From an uncultured Bacteroidota bacterium (GTDB taxonomy: Bacteria > Bacteroidota > Bacteroidia > 2-12-FULL-35-15), in assembly GCA_903881065.1 (NCBI GenBank), contig CAIRRW010000405.1, positions 1 to 19,282 of the forward strand: a DNA stretch of 19,282 bases. The letters run 5' to 3'. Made by a program: the position numbers and the translations under genes. Below, one piece after another: positions 1 to 8,430 of the stretch (positions are counted from its first letter, which is position 1; every line of letters begins with the position of its first letter). The notes below the pieces were generated by a model that saw only the letters and a program-made list of their open reading frames with translations, made no database searches and had not been told where the DNA came from.

Positions 1-40
1 ATTTGCAAAATAAAACATAAGAATAACATATACTTAATAC

Positions 41-409
41 ATGAATAATTTCTTATTGGTTTTTTTGGGTGGCGGATTAGGAAGCATCGTGCGGTACGGG
101 ATTTCTGAAATAGTAAGAACCTATTTTAAAAGTGTTTTTCCTCTTGCTACTCTTTGTTCGAATATTATTAGTTGTATGATATTGGGATTAGCAGTAGGCA
201 TATTTTTTGAAAAAGTTGGGGCAGTTACAACAATGAGAATGTTGGTGATAATAGGGTTTTGCGGAGGATTGAGCACCTTTTCTTCATTCAGTTATGAATC
301 GGTAGAACTTATGCGCACAGGGCATGCACTGATTGCAATTGCAAATATTTTAATCAGTGTTAGCGTATGTATTGCTCTTGTATATTATTTAAGTAAACAA
401 TCATTATAA
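41..409 (+). CDS. crcB: Fluoride ion channel CrcB/FluC
   Basis: A small inner-membrane protein of 122 residues, the usual length for a CrcB/FluC subunit. The family forms dual-topology dimers that export fluoride and protect cells from its toxicity. Family hallmarks are visible. There is a glycine-rich first helix (GGGLGSIVRYGIS, about residues 10-22), then FPLATLCSN, then the signature GFCGGLSTFSSFSYE (about 72-86), which lines the fluoride pore with Thr/Ser/Phe residues. Four hydrophobic segments cover nearly the whole protein. In the second helix the usual Asn is kept (CSN), but the segment after it reads IISC where many homologues have VLGSF. It starts a compact plus-strand run, with only 9 bases before the next gene. 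The 40 bases available upstream are too few to judge a promoter or fluoride riboswitch. The family call is secure. Confidence 0.93.
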   Translation: MNNFLLVFLGGGLGSIVRYGISEIVRTYFKSVFPLATLCSNIISCMILGLAVGIFFEKVGAVTTMRMLVIIGFCGGLSTFSSFSYESVELMRTGHALIAIANILISVSVCIALVYYLSKQSL

Positions 410-418
410 AATTCATTT

Positions 419-1405
419 ATGAAAAAAACATTTATTTTGGCAGGTGCAGTAGGCATCTCTTCTGTATTAATTTCATGGGGCATCTTCGGACACGAACATA
501 TAAATAAATCGTCTGTAATGGCTTTGCCTCAACCAATGCAGACTTTCTTTTATAATCACATTGATTATGTTACTCAGGAATCAACTGTTCCAGATTTACG
601 CAAATATACATTAGCTGACCGCTCCGAAAACCCACGCCATTTTATTGATTTGGAAAATTACGGAGCATGGGATAGTTTGCCAAAAACAATGAAGGAAGCA
701 AAGGCAAAATACGATGATAAATTTTTAACGTCGAATGGAATATTGCCTTGGTTTATGGAAGAGATGACCGAGAAATTGACAAAGGCTTTTAAGGAAAAAC
801 GTAAAACGGATATTCTTTTTATAGCTGCTGATTTGGGACATTATATGGGTGATGCCCACATGCCGCTGCATACTTCCGCTAACTTCGATGGTCAGATGAC
901 AAATCAAAAGGGAATACATGCATTGTGGGAAGCGCAATTGCCTGAAAAATATGGTAACAAATATTCATTTAATGTTCCGGAAGCAAAATTTATTGATAAC
1001 GTTCACAATGAAATCTGGAGAATAATTGCGGCATCCAACAAACTTAAAGATTCTCTTTTAACGATAGATAATGAAATCAGGAAAGGTTTTACGGAAGATA
1101 AAATTCTTAAAAAGGATGCAGAAGGAAAGGTGGTGAAAAATAAATTCGGCAGTACTTTCTATAGCGATGAATATGCAGAGAAATTAAATACTGCATTAAA
1201 AGGAATGGTGGAAAGACAATTACGCAAGTCGATAATTGACGTGTCCAATCTTTGGTACACTGCCTGGATGAATGCCGGCAAGCCTGATTTAACGGATTTG
1301 GACTCGCCTGAATTAACCAAAAGAAATCAAAAACATTATCAGGAAGATTTGGAACTTTGGAAAAAAGGAAAATTGTACGGAATGGATGGTGAAAAAGATT
1401 TTTAA
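419..1405 (+). CDS. Secreted S1/P1-nuclease / zinc phospholipase C family protein
   Basis: A protein of 328 residues with an N-terminal Sec-type signal (MKK, then hydrophobic residues to about 19). In this family the mature N-terminus is a Trp that itself binds zinc, and here the signal is followed by WGIFGHEH (W20, H25), matching the WGxxGH start of mature S1 nuclease. Other likely zinc ligands are D67, H74, H141 and D145 in GHYMGDAHMPLH, H151, H167 and E171 in GIHALWE. The family uses a tri-zinc centre to hydrolyse single-stranded nucleic acid or phospholipids. Which of these applies cannot be told from sequence; databases tend to call Bacteroidota members either S1/P1 nuclease or zinc-dependent phospholipase C. 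The C-terminal part, about 180-328, is lysine-rich. The gene follows crcB by 9 bases and is 23 bases ahead of the phosphatase start, so co-transcription is likely. The product is probably periplasmic or extracellular. Confidence 0.85.
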   Translation: MKKTFILAGAVGISSVLISWGIFGHEHINKSSVMALPQPMQTFFYNHIDYVTQESTVPDLRKYTLADRSENPRHFIDLENYGAWDSLPKTMKEAKAKYDDKFLTSNGILPWFMEEMTEKLTKAFKEKRKTDILFIAADLGHYMGDAHMPLHTSANFDGQMTNQKGIHALWEAQLPEKYGNKYSFNVPEAKFIDNVHNEIWRIIAASNKLKDSLLTIDNEIRKGFTEDKILKKDAEGKVVKNKFGSTFYSDEYAEKLNTALKGMVERQLRKSIIDVSNLWYTAWMNAGKPDLTDLDSPELTKRNQKHYQEDLELWKKGKLYGMDGEKDF

Positions 1406-1428
1406 TTCTCCACAGTAAATTGTATCAA

Positions 1429-3081
1429 ATGAAAAAGAGTATTGCAATATTATTTATTTGCTTTGTTGTCTCTGCAAATGCCCAAACAGCTAAACCAAGT
1501 TCAGCGCAGGCAAGTGTTACCGCCAAACCTAAGTTGGTTGTCGGTATTGTAATTGACCAGATGCGTTATGATTACATCTATCGTTATTGGGATAAATTCG
1601 GTAATGATGGATTTAAACGTTTGGTAAACGAAGGATTCTTTTGCAGAAATACCAATTATAATTATGTGCCCACTTACACAGGTCCCGGACATGCATCCAT
1701 TTATACAGGCACCACGCCTGCGGTTCATGGCATTATAGCAAACGACTGGTATGATAAACCTACAGGTAAAAGTATTTATTGTGCTGAGGATAATGATGTA
1801 ATGAGTGTTGGTACTTCTTCTTCAGAGGGAAGACGTTCGCCGGTAAATATGCTTTCAACTACTATTACTGATGAATTAAGAATTTCATCTAATATGAAAT
1901 CGAAGGTAATTGGAATTGCTTTAAAAGACAGGGCAGCAATATTACCTGCCGGACATGCTCCAAATGCTGCATATTGGTACGATGGCAGCAACGGATGTTT
2001 TATTACGAGCTCTTATTATATGAACGTGTTACCCGATTGGGTGAATGAATTTAATAAGAAAGAATTACCTAAACAGTATTTGAGTCAACCGTGGAATACT
2101 CTTCTGCCTATTGAGCAATATAAGGAAAGTCTGCCTGATGATAATGCATACGAAACTGTTTTTAAAGGAGAAACAAAACCGGTTTTCCCTCATAATATTC
2201 CTGAACTGATGGCGAAGAATGGAGGTTTGAATATTATTCGTGCTACACCTTTCGGAAATTCACTTACAAAAGATTTCGCAATAGAAACAATGAAGAGCGA
2301 GAATATGGGCAAGTCAGGAACTACTGATTTCCTTGCTGTTTCATTTTCATCGCCTGACTATATCGGTCATGCATTTGGCCCTAATTCGGTGGAGCAGGAA
2401 GATGATTATATTCGACTGGATAAAGACCTTGCAGAGCTATTTAAATTTATTGATACGCAGGTGGGGAAAAACAATGCATTGATATTTTTAACTGCAGACC
2501 ATGCTGCACCTGAAGTTCCCAACTATCTGACAGATTTAAAAATCCCTTCCGGATATGTTCATACAAAAAAAATGGCTGATACTTTGAAGAAGCATTTGCA
2601 ATCTGTTTTCGGTGATTCACTTGTACTTTCTTTTTCAAATCAACAAGTTTTTTTAAACCATGATATTATTGCATCAAAAAAACTAAATATTTATCTGGTA
2701 GAAGAAGATATTGCTTCCTTTTTGATGACAATGCCCGAGGTGTCTGAAGTACTCACTGCTGCTACTCTTAATAATTCTCAGTTTACAGAAGGCTCACGTT
2801 ATTTGATGCAAAAAGGGTTTAATGCAAAACGTTCGGGAGATGTGCTTGTAAATTTTCTGCCTGATTATATTGATGCGTATTCCACAACAGGCACTACTCA
2901 TGGTTCGCCATACAGTTATGACACGCATGTTCCTTTATTATTTTTTGGCTGGAATATTAAACAAGGCAGTACTTCCGAACAGGTATATATTACTGATGTT
3001 GCCGCTACACTTGCCATGATGCTTAATATTCAATTCCCTAATGGCTGCATTGGAAAACCAATTTCAATTCTAGTTAAATAA
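1429..3081 (+). CDS. PafA-like alkaline phosphatase (secreted phosphomonoesterase)
   Basis: An exported enzyme of the alkaline phosphatase/nucleotide pyrophosphatase superfamily, 550 residues from the ATG at 1429. A TTG nine bases upstream (1420) is in frame, but the ATG puts the MKKSIAILF signal peptide at the start; cleavage is likely after ANAQ (about residue 19). Metal and substrate residues match PafA of Elizabethkingia in order and spacing. The nucleophile is T84 in YTGPGHAS. N105 follows 21 residues later, as T79 and N100 do in PafA. K166 and R168 are in ALKDR, the signature of monoesterase-type members that bind phosphate. Metal ligands are D43, D310 and H314 in SPDYIGH, D357 and H358 in TADHAAPE, and a late His near 500 (DTHVP). 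It therefore probably removes phosphate from diverse monoesters in the periplasm. It sits between the nuclease-like gene and a glycosyltransferase whose TTG lies 9 bases after its stop. Confidence 0.88.
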   Translation: MKKSIAILFICFVVSANAQTAKPSSAQASVTAKPKLVVGIVIDQMRYDYIYRYWDKFGNDGFKRLVNEGFFCRNTNYNYVPTYTGPGHASIYTGTTPAVHGIIANDWYDKPTGKSIYCAEDNDVMSVGTSSSEGRRSPVNMLSTTITDELRISSNMKSKVIGIALKDRAAILPAGHAPNAAYWYDGSNGCFITSSYYMNVLPDWVNEFNKKELPKQYLSQPWNTLLPIEQYKESLPDDNAYETVFKGETKPVFPHNIPELMAKNGGLNIIRATPFGNSLTKDFAIETMKSENMGKSGTTDFLAVSFSSPDYIGHAFGPNSVEQEDDYIRLDKDLAELFKFIDTQVGKNNALIFLTADHAAPEVPNYLTDLKIPSGYVHTKKMADTLKKHLQSVFGDSLVLSFSNQQVFLNHDIIASKKLNIYLVEEDIASFLMTMPEVSEVLTAATLNNSQFTEGSRYLMQKGFNAKRSGDVLVNFLPDYIDAYSTTGTTHGSPYSYDTHVPLLFFGWNIKQGSTSEQVYITDVAATLAMMLNIQFPNGCIGKPISILVK

Positions 3082-3090
3082 ATAGTTGCA

Positions 3091-4221
3091 TTGGAAATAG
3101 TTGTAAATACACGACTTTTATTACCCAACAAACTCGAAGGGATTGGCTGGTTTACATTTGAAACGCTGAAACGCATTACCAACAATCATCCTGACGATCA
3201 CTTTATCTTTTTATTTGACAGGGATTTTGATGAGGATTTTCTTTTCGCTGATAACATAACTCCTGTAATCCTTTCTCCTCAAGCTCGTCATCCATTTTTG
3301 TTTTACTGGTGGTTTGAGTTTTCGGTTGCTAACTTTCTTAATAAATATAAACCCGATTTATTTCTTTCGCCGGATGGTTACATGTCGCTTAAAGCTAACT
3401 GCAAACAACTGGCGGTTATTCACGACTTAAGTTTTGAGCATTATCCGAATGATGTATCTTATATTGTAAGAAAATATTACAAACGCTTTTTCCCTAAGTT
3501 CGCTCGCAAAGCAGCACGAATAGCTACTGTTTCAGAGTTTTCTAAAAATGATATTATTAAACAATATGGAATAAGCGCTTCAACTATTGATGTAGTTTTT
3601 AATGGTTGTAATGAGTTGTATCAACCTATTGACGAGGAACAAAAATCAGCAACAAAAGAGTTGTTTACAAATGGTGCCGATTACTTTTTGTTTGTTGGTG
3701 CGCTTCATCCGCGCAAAAATATTTCACGTTTATTTCAGGCTTTTGACAAGTTCAAATCAATGAGTTCAAACAATGTTAAACTTGTAATTGTTGGCGAAAA
3801 GTACTATTGGACGCATGATATAAAGATGACATACATTAATATGAAATATAAAGATGATGTCATTTTCACTGGTAGATTATCACCGGAAGATTTAAAAAAC
3901 GTAATTGCTTCTGCTCTTGCGATGACGTATGTTCCGTATTTCGAAGGGTTCGGAATTCCTATACTTGAAGCCTTTAATTGTGATGTGCCTGTAATAACTT
4001 CAAACATTACTTCGATGCCCGAAGTAGCCAGCGACGCAGCTTTGCTTGTTGATCCTTTTTCGATTGACTCCATTGCCAATGCTATGAATTACCTGTATAA
4101 AGATGAAGATATGTGTAACTCACTGATAGCAAAAGGCAGGAAAAGAAAACTTGATTTCAGCTGGGATAAAACGGCTGATGCGCTTTGGCTGAGCATTGTT
4201 AAAACAGTTAATAGTAAGTAG
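3091..4221 (+). CDS. Family 4 (GT-B) glycosyltransferase, TTG start
   Basis: A cytoplasmic or membrane-associated glycosyltransferase of 376 residues. It has the two Rossmann domains of GT-B enzymes and resembles GT4 mannosyl/glucosyl transferases. The N-terminal acceptor domain covers about 1-185, with HDLSFEHYP near 111-119. The donor-binding domain begins near FLFVGALHPRKN (199-210), whose Arg and Lys normally contact the sugar-nucleotide phosphates. The E-x7-E motif is EGFGIPILE (E285 and E293). Donor and acceptor sugars cannot be inferred. The start is TTG at 3091. The frame is closed by the previous gene's own TAA at 3079-3081, no in-frame ATG exists near the N-terminus, and the conserved opening (VVNTRLLL) begins right after the TTG. 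It lies 9 bases after the phosphatase gene and 24 before rnhB, so it looks operonic. Confidence 0.87.
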   Translation: MEIVVNTRLLLPNKLEGIGWFTFETLKRITNNHPDDHFIFLFDRDFDEDFLFADNITPVILSPQARHPFLFYWWFEFSVANFLNKYKPDLFLSPDGYMSLKANCKQLAVIHDLSFEHYPNDVSYIVRKYYKRFFPKFARKAARIATVSEFSKNDIIKQYGISASTIDVVFNGCNELYQPIDEEQKSATKELFTNGADYFLFVGALHPRKNISRLFQAFDKFKSMSSNNVKLVIVGEKYYWTHDIKMTYINMKYKDDVIFTGRLSPEDLKNVIASALAMTYVPYFEGFGIPILEAFNCDVPVITSNITSMPEVASDAALLVDPFSIDSIANAMNYLYKDEDMCNSLIAKGRKRKLDFSWDKTADALWLSIVKTVNSK

Positions 4222-4245
4222 CGATTAGCAAATAGTGATTGTTTG

Positions 4246-4848
4246 ATGTTGAAGAAATATTTTGATAAACAATTACTCGAGGCAGGCTGTGATGAAGCCG
4301 GCAGAGGCTGTCTGGCTGGTGATGTATTTGCTGCGGCTGTTATTTTACCCAAGACTTTTAAGAATAAAATTCTTGACGATTCAAAAAAACTTACTGATAA
4401 ACAGCGAAAATATCTTCGCCCTATCATTGAAGAAAATGCTATAAGTTGGGCTGTTGCACAGGTAAGTGCCGCCGAAATTGATGAAATAAATATCCTTAAT
4501 GCTTCTTTCCTCGCCATGCATCGCGCCATTGATAAACTAAAAATTATTCCTGAAAGTTTATTGATTGACGGCAACCGTTTTAAAAAATACAATTCAATTC
4601 CTCATACCTGCATCATTCAGGGCGATGGTAAATATATGAGTATAGCAGCAGCTTCTGTTCTTGCAAAGACATATCGTGATGATTATATGGATAAATTACA
4701 TGATGAATTTCCCGAGTACAATTGGCTGCACAATAAAGCGTATGGAACTAGAAAACATCGCGAAGCAATAGAAAGGTTTGGTGTTACACCTTATCACAGG
4801 CTAAGTTTTAGATTGCTTCCTGAGCAATTGAAATTGGACATGAAATGA
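4246..4848 (+). CDS. rnhB: Ribonuclease HII
   Basis: Ribonuclease HII cleaves the RNA strand of RNA-DNA hybrids and nicks at single ribonucleotides embedded in DNA. At 200 residues it is of normal length. The four catalytic acids are present: D16 and E17 in CDEAGRG, D108 in LLIDGNRF, and D127 in QGDGKYMSIAAASVLAKTYRD, which also carries the conserved AASVLAK segment. The C-terminal NKAYGTRKHREAI (about 163-175) and TPYHRLSF are typical of the family. I chose the ATG at 4246 over the in-frame TTG just before it at 4243, since both give the same N-terminus less one Met. It is the last gene of the 41-4848 cluster. No convincing hairpin follows it before the icmF promoter. Confidence 0.96.
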   Translation: MLKKYFDKQLLEAGCDEAGRGCLAGDVFAAAVILPKTFKNKILDDSKKLTDKQRKYLRPIIEENAISWAVAQVSAAEIDEINILNASFLAMHRAIDKLKIIPESLLIDGNRFKKYNSIPHTCIIQGDGKYMSIAAASVLAKTYRDDYMDKLHDEFPEYNWLHNKAYGTRKHREAIERFGVTPYHRLSFRLLPEQLKLDMK

Positions 4849-4910
4849 ATTTCGGTGTATAAAGGAAAAGTTTAAAAGCGATTTATAGAAATCTAGTTGC
4901 TTATATTTGA

Positions 4911-4942
4911 TTTGCATTACTCCTCTAATAAAGTTAATTTTG
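4911..4942 (+). promoter_or_regulatory. Bacteroidota-type promoter for icmF
   Basis: A TTTG element at 4911-4914 is followed, after exactly 20 bases, by TAATTTTG at 4935-4942. This matches the Bacteroidota primary sigma consensus (TTTG near -33, TAnnTTTG near -7, spaced 19-21). Transcription would begin around 4947-4950, leaving a leader of roughly 15-18 bases before the ATG at 4965. It is the best promoter match in the window and separates icmF from the upstream cluster. Confidence 0.75.
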
Positions 4943-4964
4943 CGTTCCTCACAAAACAAATACA

Positions 4965-7900
4965 ATGACAGAAGTTAAGCCATACAAGGCAAAAAACAAA
5001 ATTAGAATTGTTACTGCGGCCTCTTTATTTGATGGGCACGATGCAGCGATAAATATAATGCGGAGAATTATTCAGGCGAGCGGTGTGGAAGTCATTCACT
5101 TAGGCCACGACCGCAGTGTGGAGGAAATAGTGAACTGTGCTATTCAGGAAGATGCAAATGCAATTGCGCTTACTTCGTATCAAGGAGGTCATAATGAATT
5201 TTTCAAATACATGTATGATCTCTTGAGGGAGAAAGGTTGCGGGCATATAAAAATATTTGGCGGTGGCGGAGGTACAATATTACCTACTGAAATTGCCGAC
5301 TTACAGAGTTACGGCATCACCCGTATATATTCGCCGGATGACGGACGATCAATGGGTTTGCAGGGAATGATAAATGACATGCTCGAAAAATGTGACTTTG
5401 CAACAGGTGACAACTTAAATGGGGAGGTGAGCCATTTGAAAGAACAGGATGTGAAGTCAATTGCTCGTTTGATTTCTGCAGCAGAAAATTTCCCTGAAGA
5501 GTTTTCTAAATTTAGTACTGAGATTGCAACATCAATAAAAACTAAAGTAGTTCCTGTCCTAGGAATTACGGGCACTGGAGGATCAGGTAAATCTTCATTG
5601 GTAGATGAATTAGTTAGAAGATTTCTGATTGATTTTAAAGATAAGACAATTGCAATTATTTCAGTTGACCCTTCAAAACGTAAAACAGGCGGGGCTTTAC
5701 TTGGTGATAGAATAAGAATGAATGCGATTAAAAACAATCGTGTTTATATGCGTTCATTAGCTACGAGACAAAGTAACCTTGCACTTTCCAAATATGTAAA
5801 AGAAGCTGTAGAGATTGTAAAGGCGGCTAATTACGATTTAATTATTCTGGAGACATCTGGAATTGGACAATCGGATACTGAGATAACAGAACACAGCAAT
5901 ATGAGTTTGTATGTGATGACACCGGAATATGGTGCAGCCACACAACTTGAGAAGATTGATATGCTTGACTTTGCCGATGTGATTGCATTGAATAAGTTTG
6001 ATAAACGAGGAGCACTGGATGCTCTTCGTGATGTGAAAAAACAATACAAACGCAACCATCAACTTTGGGAGACAGAAGATGATGCATTGCCTGTTTATGG
6101 TACAATCGCATCCCAGTTCAATGATCCAGGGATGAACAAACTCTACAAAGCAGTGATGGATAAACTGGTGGAGAAAACAAGTGCTGATTTAAAATCTGAT
6201 TTTCATGTAACTGATGAAATGAGTGAGAAGATTTATATAATTCCTCCTCAGCGAACCCGCTATTTATCAGAAATTGCAGAAAACAATAGGGGTTATGATA
6301 GGTGGGTAAACGAACAGAAAGAAATTGCACAGACTTTATATTCAATCAATAAATCAATTGCTGCTTTAAATGAATCAAAGCTTGAAGATAAGGATAGAAT
6401 TATTAAAGGATTGAAGGATACATCTGCAAACATAGAGCTTGGGTTTGACGGTAGAAATAAAAAGATTATTGATGGGTGGGCAGAAAAAGTGCAGCAATAC
6501 AAAAACGAATTCTTTATTTTTAAAGTTCGTGATAAAGAGATAAAAATTAAAACAAATTATGAATCGCTTGCTCATAGCCAGATACCAAAGGTGGTAACAC
6601 CAAAGTATGAAGCATGGGGAGATATATTGAAATGGAATTTACAGGAAAATGTTCCGGGCGAATTTCCCTACACTTCTGGTGTATTCCCTTTCAAACGTGA
6701 AGGAGAAGACCCTACGCGTATGTTTGCAGGTGAAGGCGGACCTGAAAGAACCAACAGAAGATTTCATTATGTAAGTTTAGGAATGCCTGCACATCGCTTG
6801 AGTACAGCGTTTGACAGCGTTACCCTCTATGGTCAGGACCCTGCAATCCGTCCTGATATTTATGGGAAAATTGGTAACTCAGGTGTTTCCATCTGTTGCC
6901 TTGATGATGCTAAGAAGCTTTACAGTGGTTTTAATCTGGCAGAAGCAAAGACTTCAGTTTCCATGACAATCAATGGCCCTGCGGCAATATTGACTGGCTT
7001 TTTTATGAATGCAGCAATTGATCAGCAATGCGAACTTTATATAAAAGCAAATGGAATTGAAAAAGAAGTAAGCAAAAAGATTGAGGAAATTTATAAAAAG
7101 AAAGGTGTGAAACGTCCTCAATATCAGGGGGAATTACCGAAAGGAAATGATGGACTTGGATTGATGTTGCTTGGTACTACGGGTGATGCTGTGTTGCCAA
7201 AAGATGTGTATGAAAAAATTAAAAAAGAAACAATAGCTGCCGTTAGAGGAACTGTGCAGGCAGATATTTTGAAAGAAGATCAGGCACAGAATACTTGTAT
7301 TTTCTCTACTGAATTTGCATTGCGACTGATGGGAGATATGCAGGAATATTTCATAAATGAAAATATCCGTAACTTTTATTCAGTTTCCATTTCAGGCTAT
7401 CATATTGCTGAAGCAGGTGCCAATCCTATTACACAGCTTGCACTTACTTTATCAAACGGATTTACGTATGTAGAATATTATGTGAGCAGAGGAATGGATA
7501 TAAATAAATTTGCACCAAATCTTTCGTTCTTCTTTAGTAATGGTATTGATCCGGAATATGCGGTGATAGGCCGTGTAGCTCGTAGAATATGGGCAAAAGC
7601 GATGAAGCTGAAATATGGTGCTAACGAACGTTCACAAATGTTGAAGTATCATATTCAAACCTCAGGACGTTCGCTGCATGCTCAGGAGATTGATTTTAAT
7701 GACATCCGTACTACTTTGCAGGCTTTATATGCAATTTATGACAACTGTAATTCGCTTCATACAAACGCTTATGACGAAGCAATAACAACTCCTACAGAAG
7801 AATCGGTAAGAAGAGCAATGGCGATTCAATTAATTATAAATCGTGAATTAGGATTAGCTAAAAATGAAAATCCATTGCAAGGTTCTTTCATTATAGAAGA

Positions 7901-8345
7901 ACTTACAGACCTTGTGGAAGAGGCTGTTTTAGTGGAATTCGAACGCATAAATGAAAGAGGCGGTGTGCTTGGTGCAATGGAAACAATGTATCAAAGGGGA
8001 AAAATACAGGAAGAAAGTTTGTATTATGAAACATTAAAACATACCGGAGAATATCCGATTATTGGTGTTAATACTTTCCTTTCTTCTAAAGGTTCACCTA
8101 CAATTACTCCAACTGAAGTGATACGTGCTACCGAGGAAGAAAAACAATATCAGATTACGATGCTTAATGAGCTGCAAAAAGGAAATGCAGATCATTCGGC
8201 AGCAAAATTGCGTGACCTTCAGACATTAGCTATTCAGAATAAGAATATTTTTGAAGGAATGATGGAAGCAGTTAAGTATTGTTCGCTAGGTCAGATAACC
8301 AATGCATTGTTTGAAGTTGGCGGGCAATACAGAAGAAACATGTAG
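4965..8345 (+). CDS. icmF: Fused isobutyryl-CoA mutase (adenosylcobalamin-dependent, with G-protein domain)
   Basis: IcmF interconverts isobutyryl-CoA and n-butyryl-CoA by a radical 1,2-shift using adenosylcobalamin. This 1126-residue protein has the whole fused layout. The B12-binding domain (about 10-145) has FDGHDAAIN, with H25 as the cobalt ligand, and the GGGGGTI loop near 100. A MeaB-like GTPase chaperone domain (about 195-420) has Walker A GTGGSGKSS (K209), VDPSKRKTGGALLGDRIR, ETSGIGQSD (E296-D304) and NKFD (343-346). After a linker comes the substrate-binding mutase barrel (about 560-1126). In GTVQADILKEDQAQ, Q775 stands ten residues after Q765, where methylmalonyl-CoA mutase has the Arg that holds the substrate carboxylate. 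The GVFPFKREGEDPTRMFAGEG stretch (572 onward) is also typical of IcmF. This favours isobutyryl-CoA over methylmalonyl-CoA. It has its own promoter and terminator, so it is probably monocistronic. Confidence 0.95.
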   Translation: MTEVKPYKAKNKIRIVTAASLFDGHDAAINIMRRIIQASGVEVIHLGHDRSVEEIVNCAIQEDANAIALTSYQGGHNEFFKYMYDLLREKGCGHIKIFGGGGGTILPTEIADLQSYGITRIYSPDDGRSMGLQGMINDMLEKCDFATGDNLNGEVSHLKEQDVKSIARLISAAENFPEEFSKFSTEIATSIKTKVVPVLGITGTGGSGKSSLVDELVRRFLIDFKDKTIAIISVDPSKRKTGGALLGDRIRMNAIKNNRVYMRSLATRQSNLALSKYVKEAVEIVKAANYDLIILETSGIGQSDTEITEHSNMSLYVMTPEYGAATQLEKIDMLDFADVIALNKFDKRGALDALRDVKKQYKRNHQLWETEDDALPVYGTIASQFNDPGMNKLYKAVMDKLVEKTSADLKSDFHVTDEMSEKIYIIPPQRTRYLSEIAENNRGYDRWVNEQKEIAQTLYSINKSIAALNESKLEDKDRIIKGLKDTSANIELGFDGRNKKIIDGWAEKVQQYKNEFFIFKVRDKEIKIKTNYESLAHSQIPKVVTPKYEAWGDILKWNLQENVPGEFPYTSGVFPFKREGEDPTRMFAGEGGPERTNRRFHYVSLGMPAHRLSTAFDSVTLYGQDPAIRPDIYGKIGNSGVSICCLDDAKKLYSGFNLAEAKTSVSMTINGPAAILTGFFMNAAIDQQCELYIKANGIEKEVSKKIEEIYKKKGVKRPQYQGELPKGNDGLGLMLLGTTGDAVLPKDVYEKIKKETIAAVRGTVQADILKEDQAQNTCIFSTEFALRLMGDMQEYFINENIRNFYSVSISGYHIAEAGANPITQLALTLSNGFTYVEYYVSRGMDINKFAPNLSFFFSNGIDPEYAVIGRVARRIWAKAMKLKYGANERSQMLKYHIQTSGRSLHAQEIDFNDIRTTLQALYAIYDNCNSLHTNAYDEAITTPTEESVRRAMAIQLIINRELGLAKNENPLQGSFIIEELTDLVEEAVLVEFERINERGGVLGAMETMYQRGKIQEESLYYETLKHTGEYPIIGVNTFLSSKGSPTITPTEVIRATEEEKQYQITMLNELQKGNADHSAAKLRDLQTLAIQNKNIFEGMMEAVKYCSLGQITNALFEVGGQYRRNM

Positions 8346-8390
8346 TTTTTAGATGATGGTGTTTACACGAATAAAGATTTCAATTAATTA

Positions 8391-8421
8391 TAGCCCTGCA
8401 GAAAAGCAGGGTTATTTTTTT
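8391..8421 (+). terminator. Intrinsic terminator after icmF
   Basis: A 9-bp stem (8391-8399 with 8406-8414, core CCCTGC/GCAGGG and one G-U pair) closes a 6-base loop and is followed by seven T residues (8415-8421). It lies 45 bases after the icmF stop and ends only 9 bases before the ATG of the TatD-family gene. Confidence 0.88.
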
Positions 8422-8430
8422 ATTCTATAA

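Noticed and set aside
1..40. Fluoride riboswitch before crcB
   Set aside because: Only 40 bases are available and they contain no visible pseudoknot pattern; the upstream sequence is outside the window.
1420..1428. TTG start nine bases upstream for the phosphatase gene
   Set aside because: The ATG at 1429 puts the Lys-Lys of the signal peptide at the N-terminus as usual; the TTG adds only MYQ.
4219..4241. Imperfect direct repeat TAGCGATTA / TAGTGATTG between the glycosyltransferase gene and rnhB
   Set aside because: Two short AT-rich units with mismatches are within chance expectation and partly use the stop codon.
4089..4592. Minus-strand frame of 167 codons across the glycosyltransferase end and rnhB
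   Set aside because: It is antisense to two well-supported genes, crosses their junction, and its translation resembles no family.
4849..4964. Cobalamin riboswitch before the B12-dependent icmF
   Set aside because: The gap is 116 bases, shorter than a usual cobalamin riboswitch, has no B12-box-like sequence, and a promoter sits right before the start codon.
4965..8345. Methylmalonyl-CoA mutase
   Set aside because: Fused B12, GTPase and mutase order and Gln instead of Arg at the carboxylate-binding position fit IcmF.
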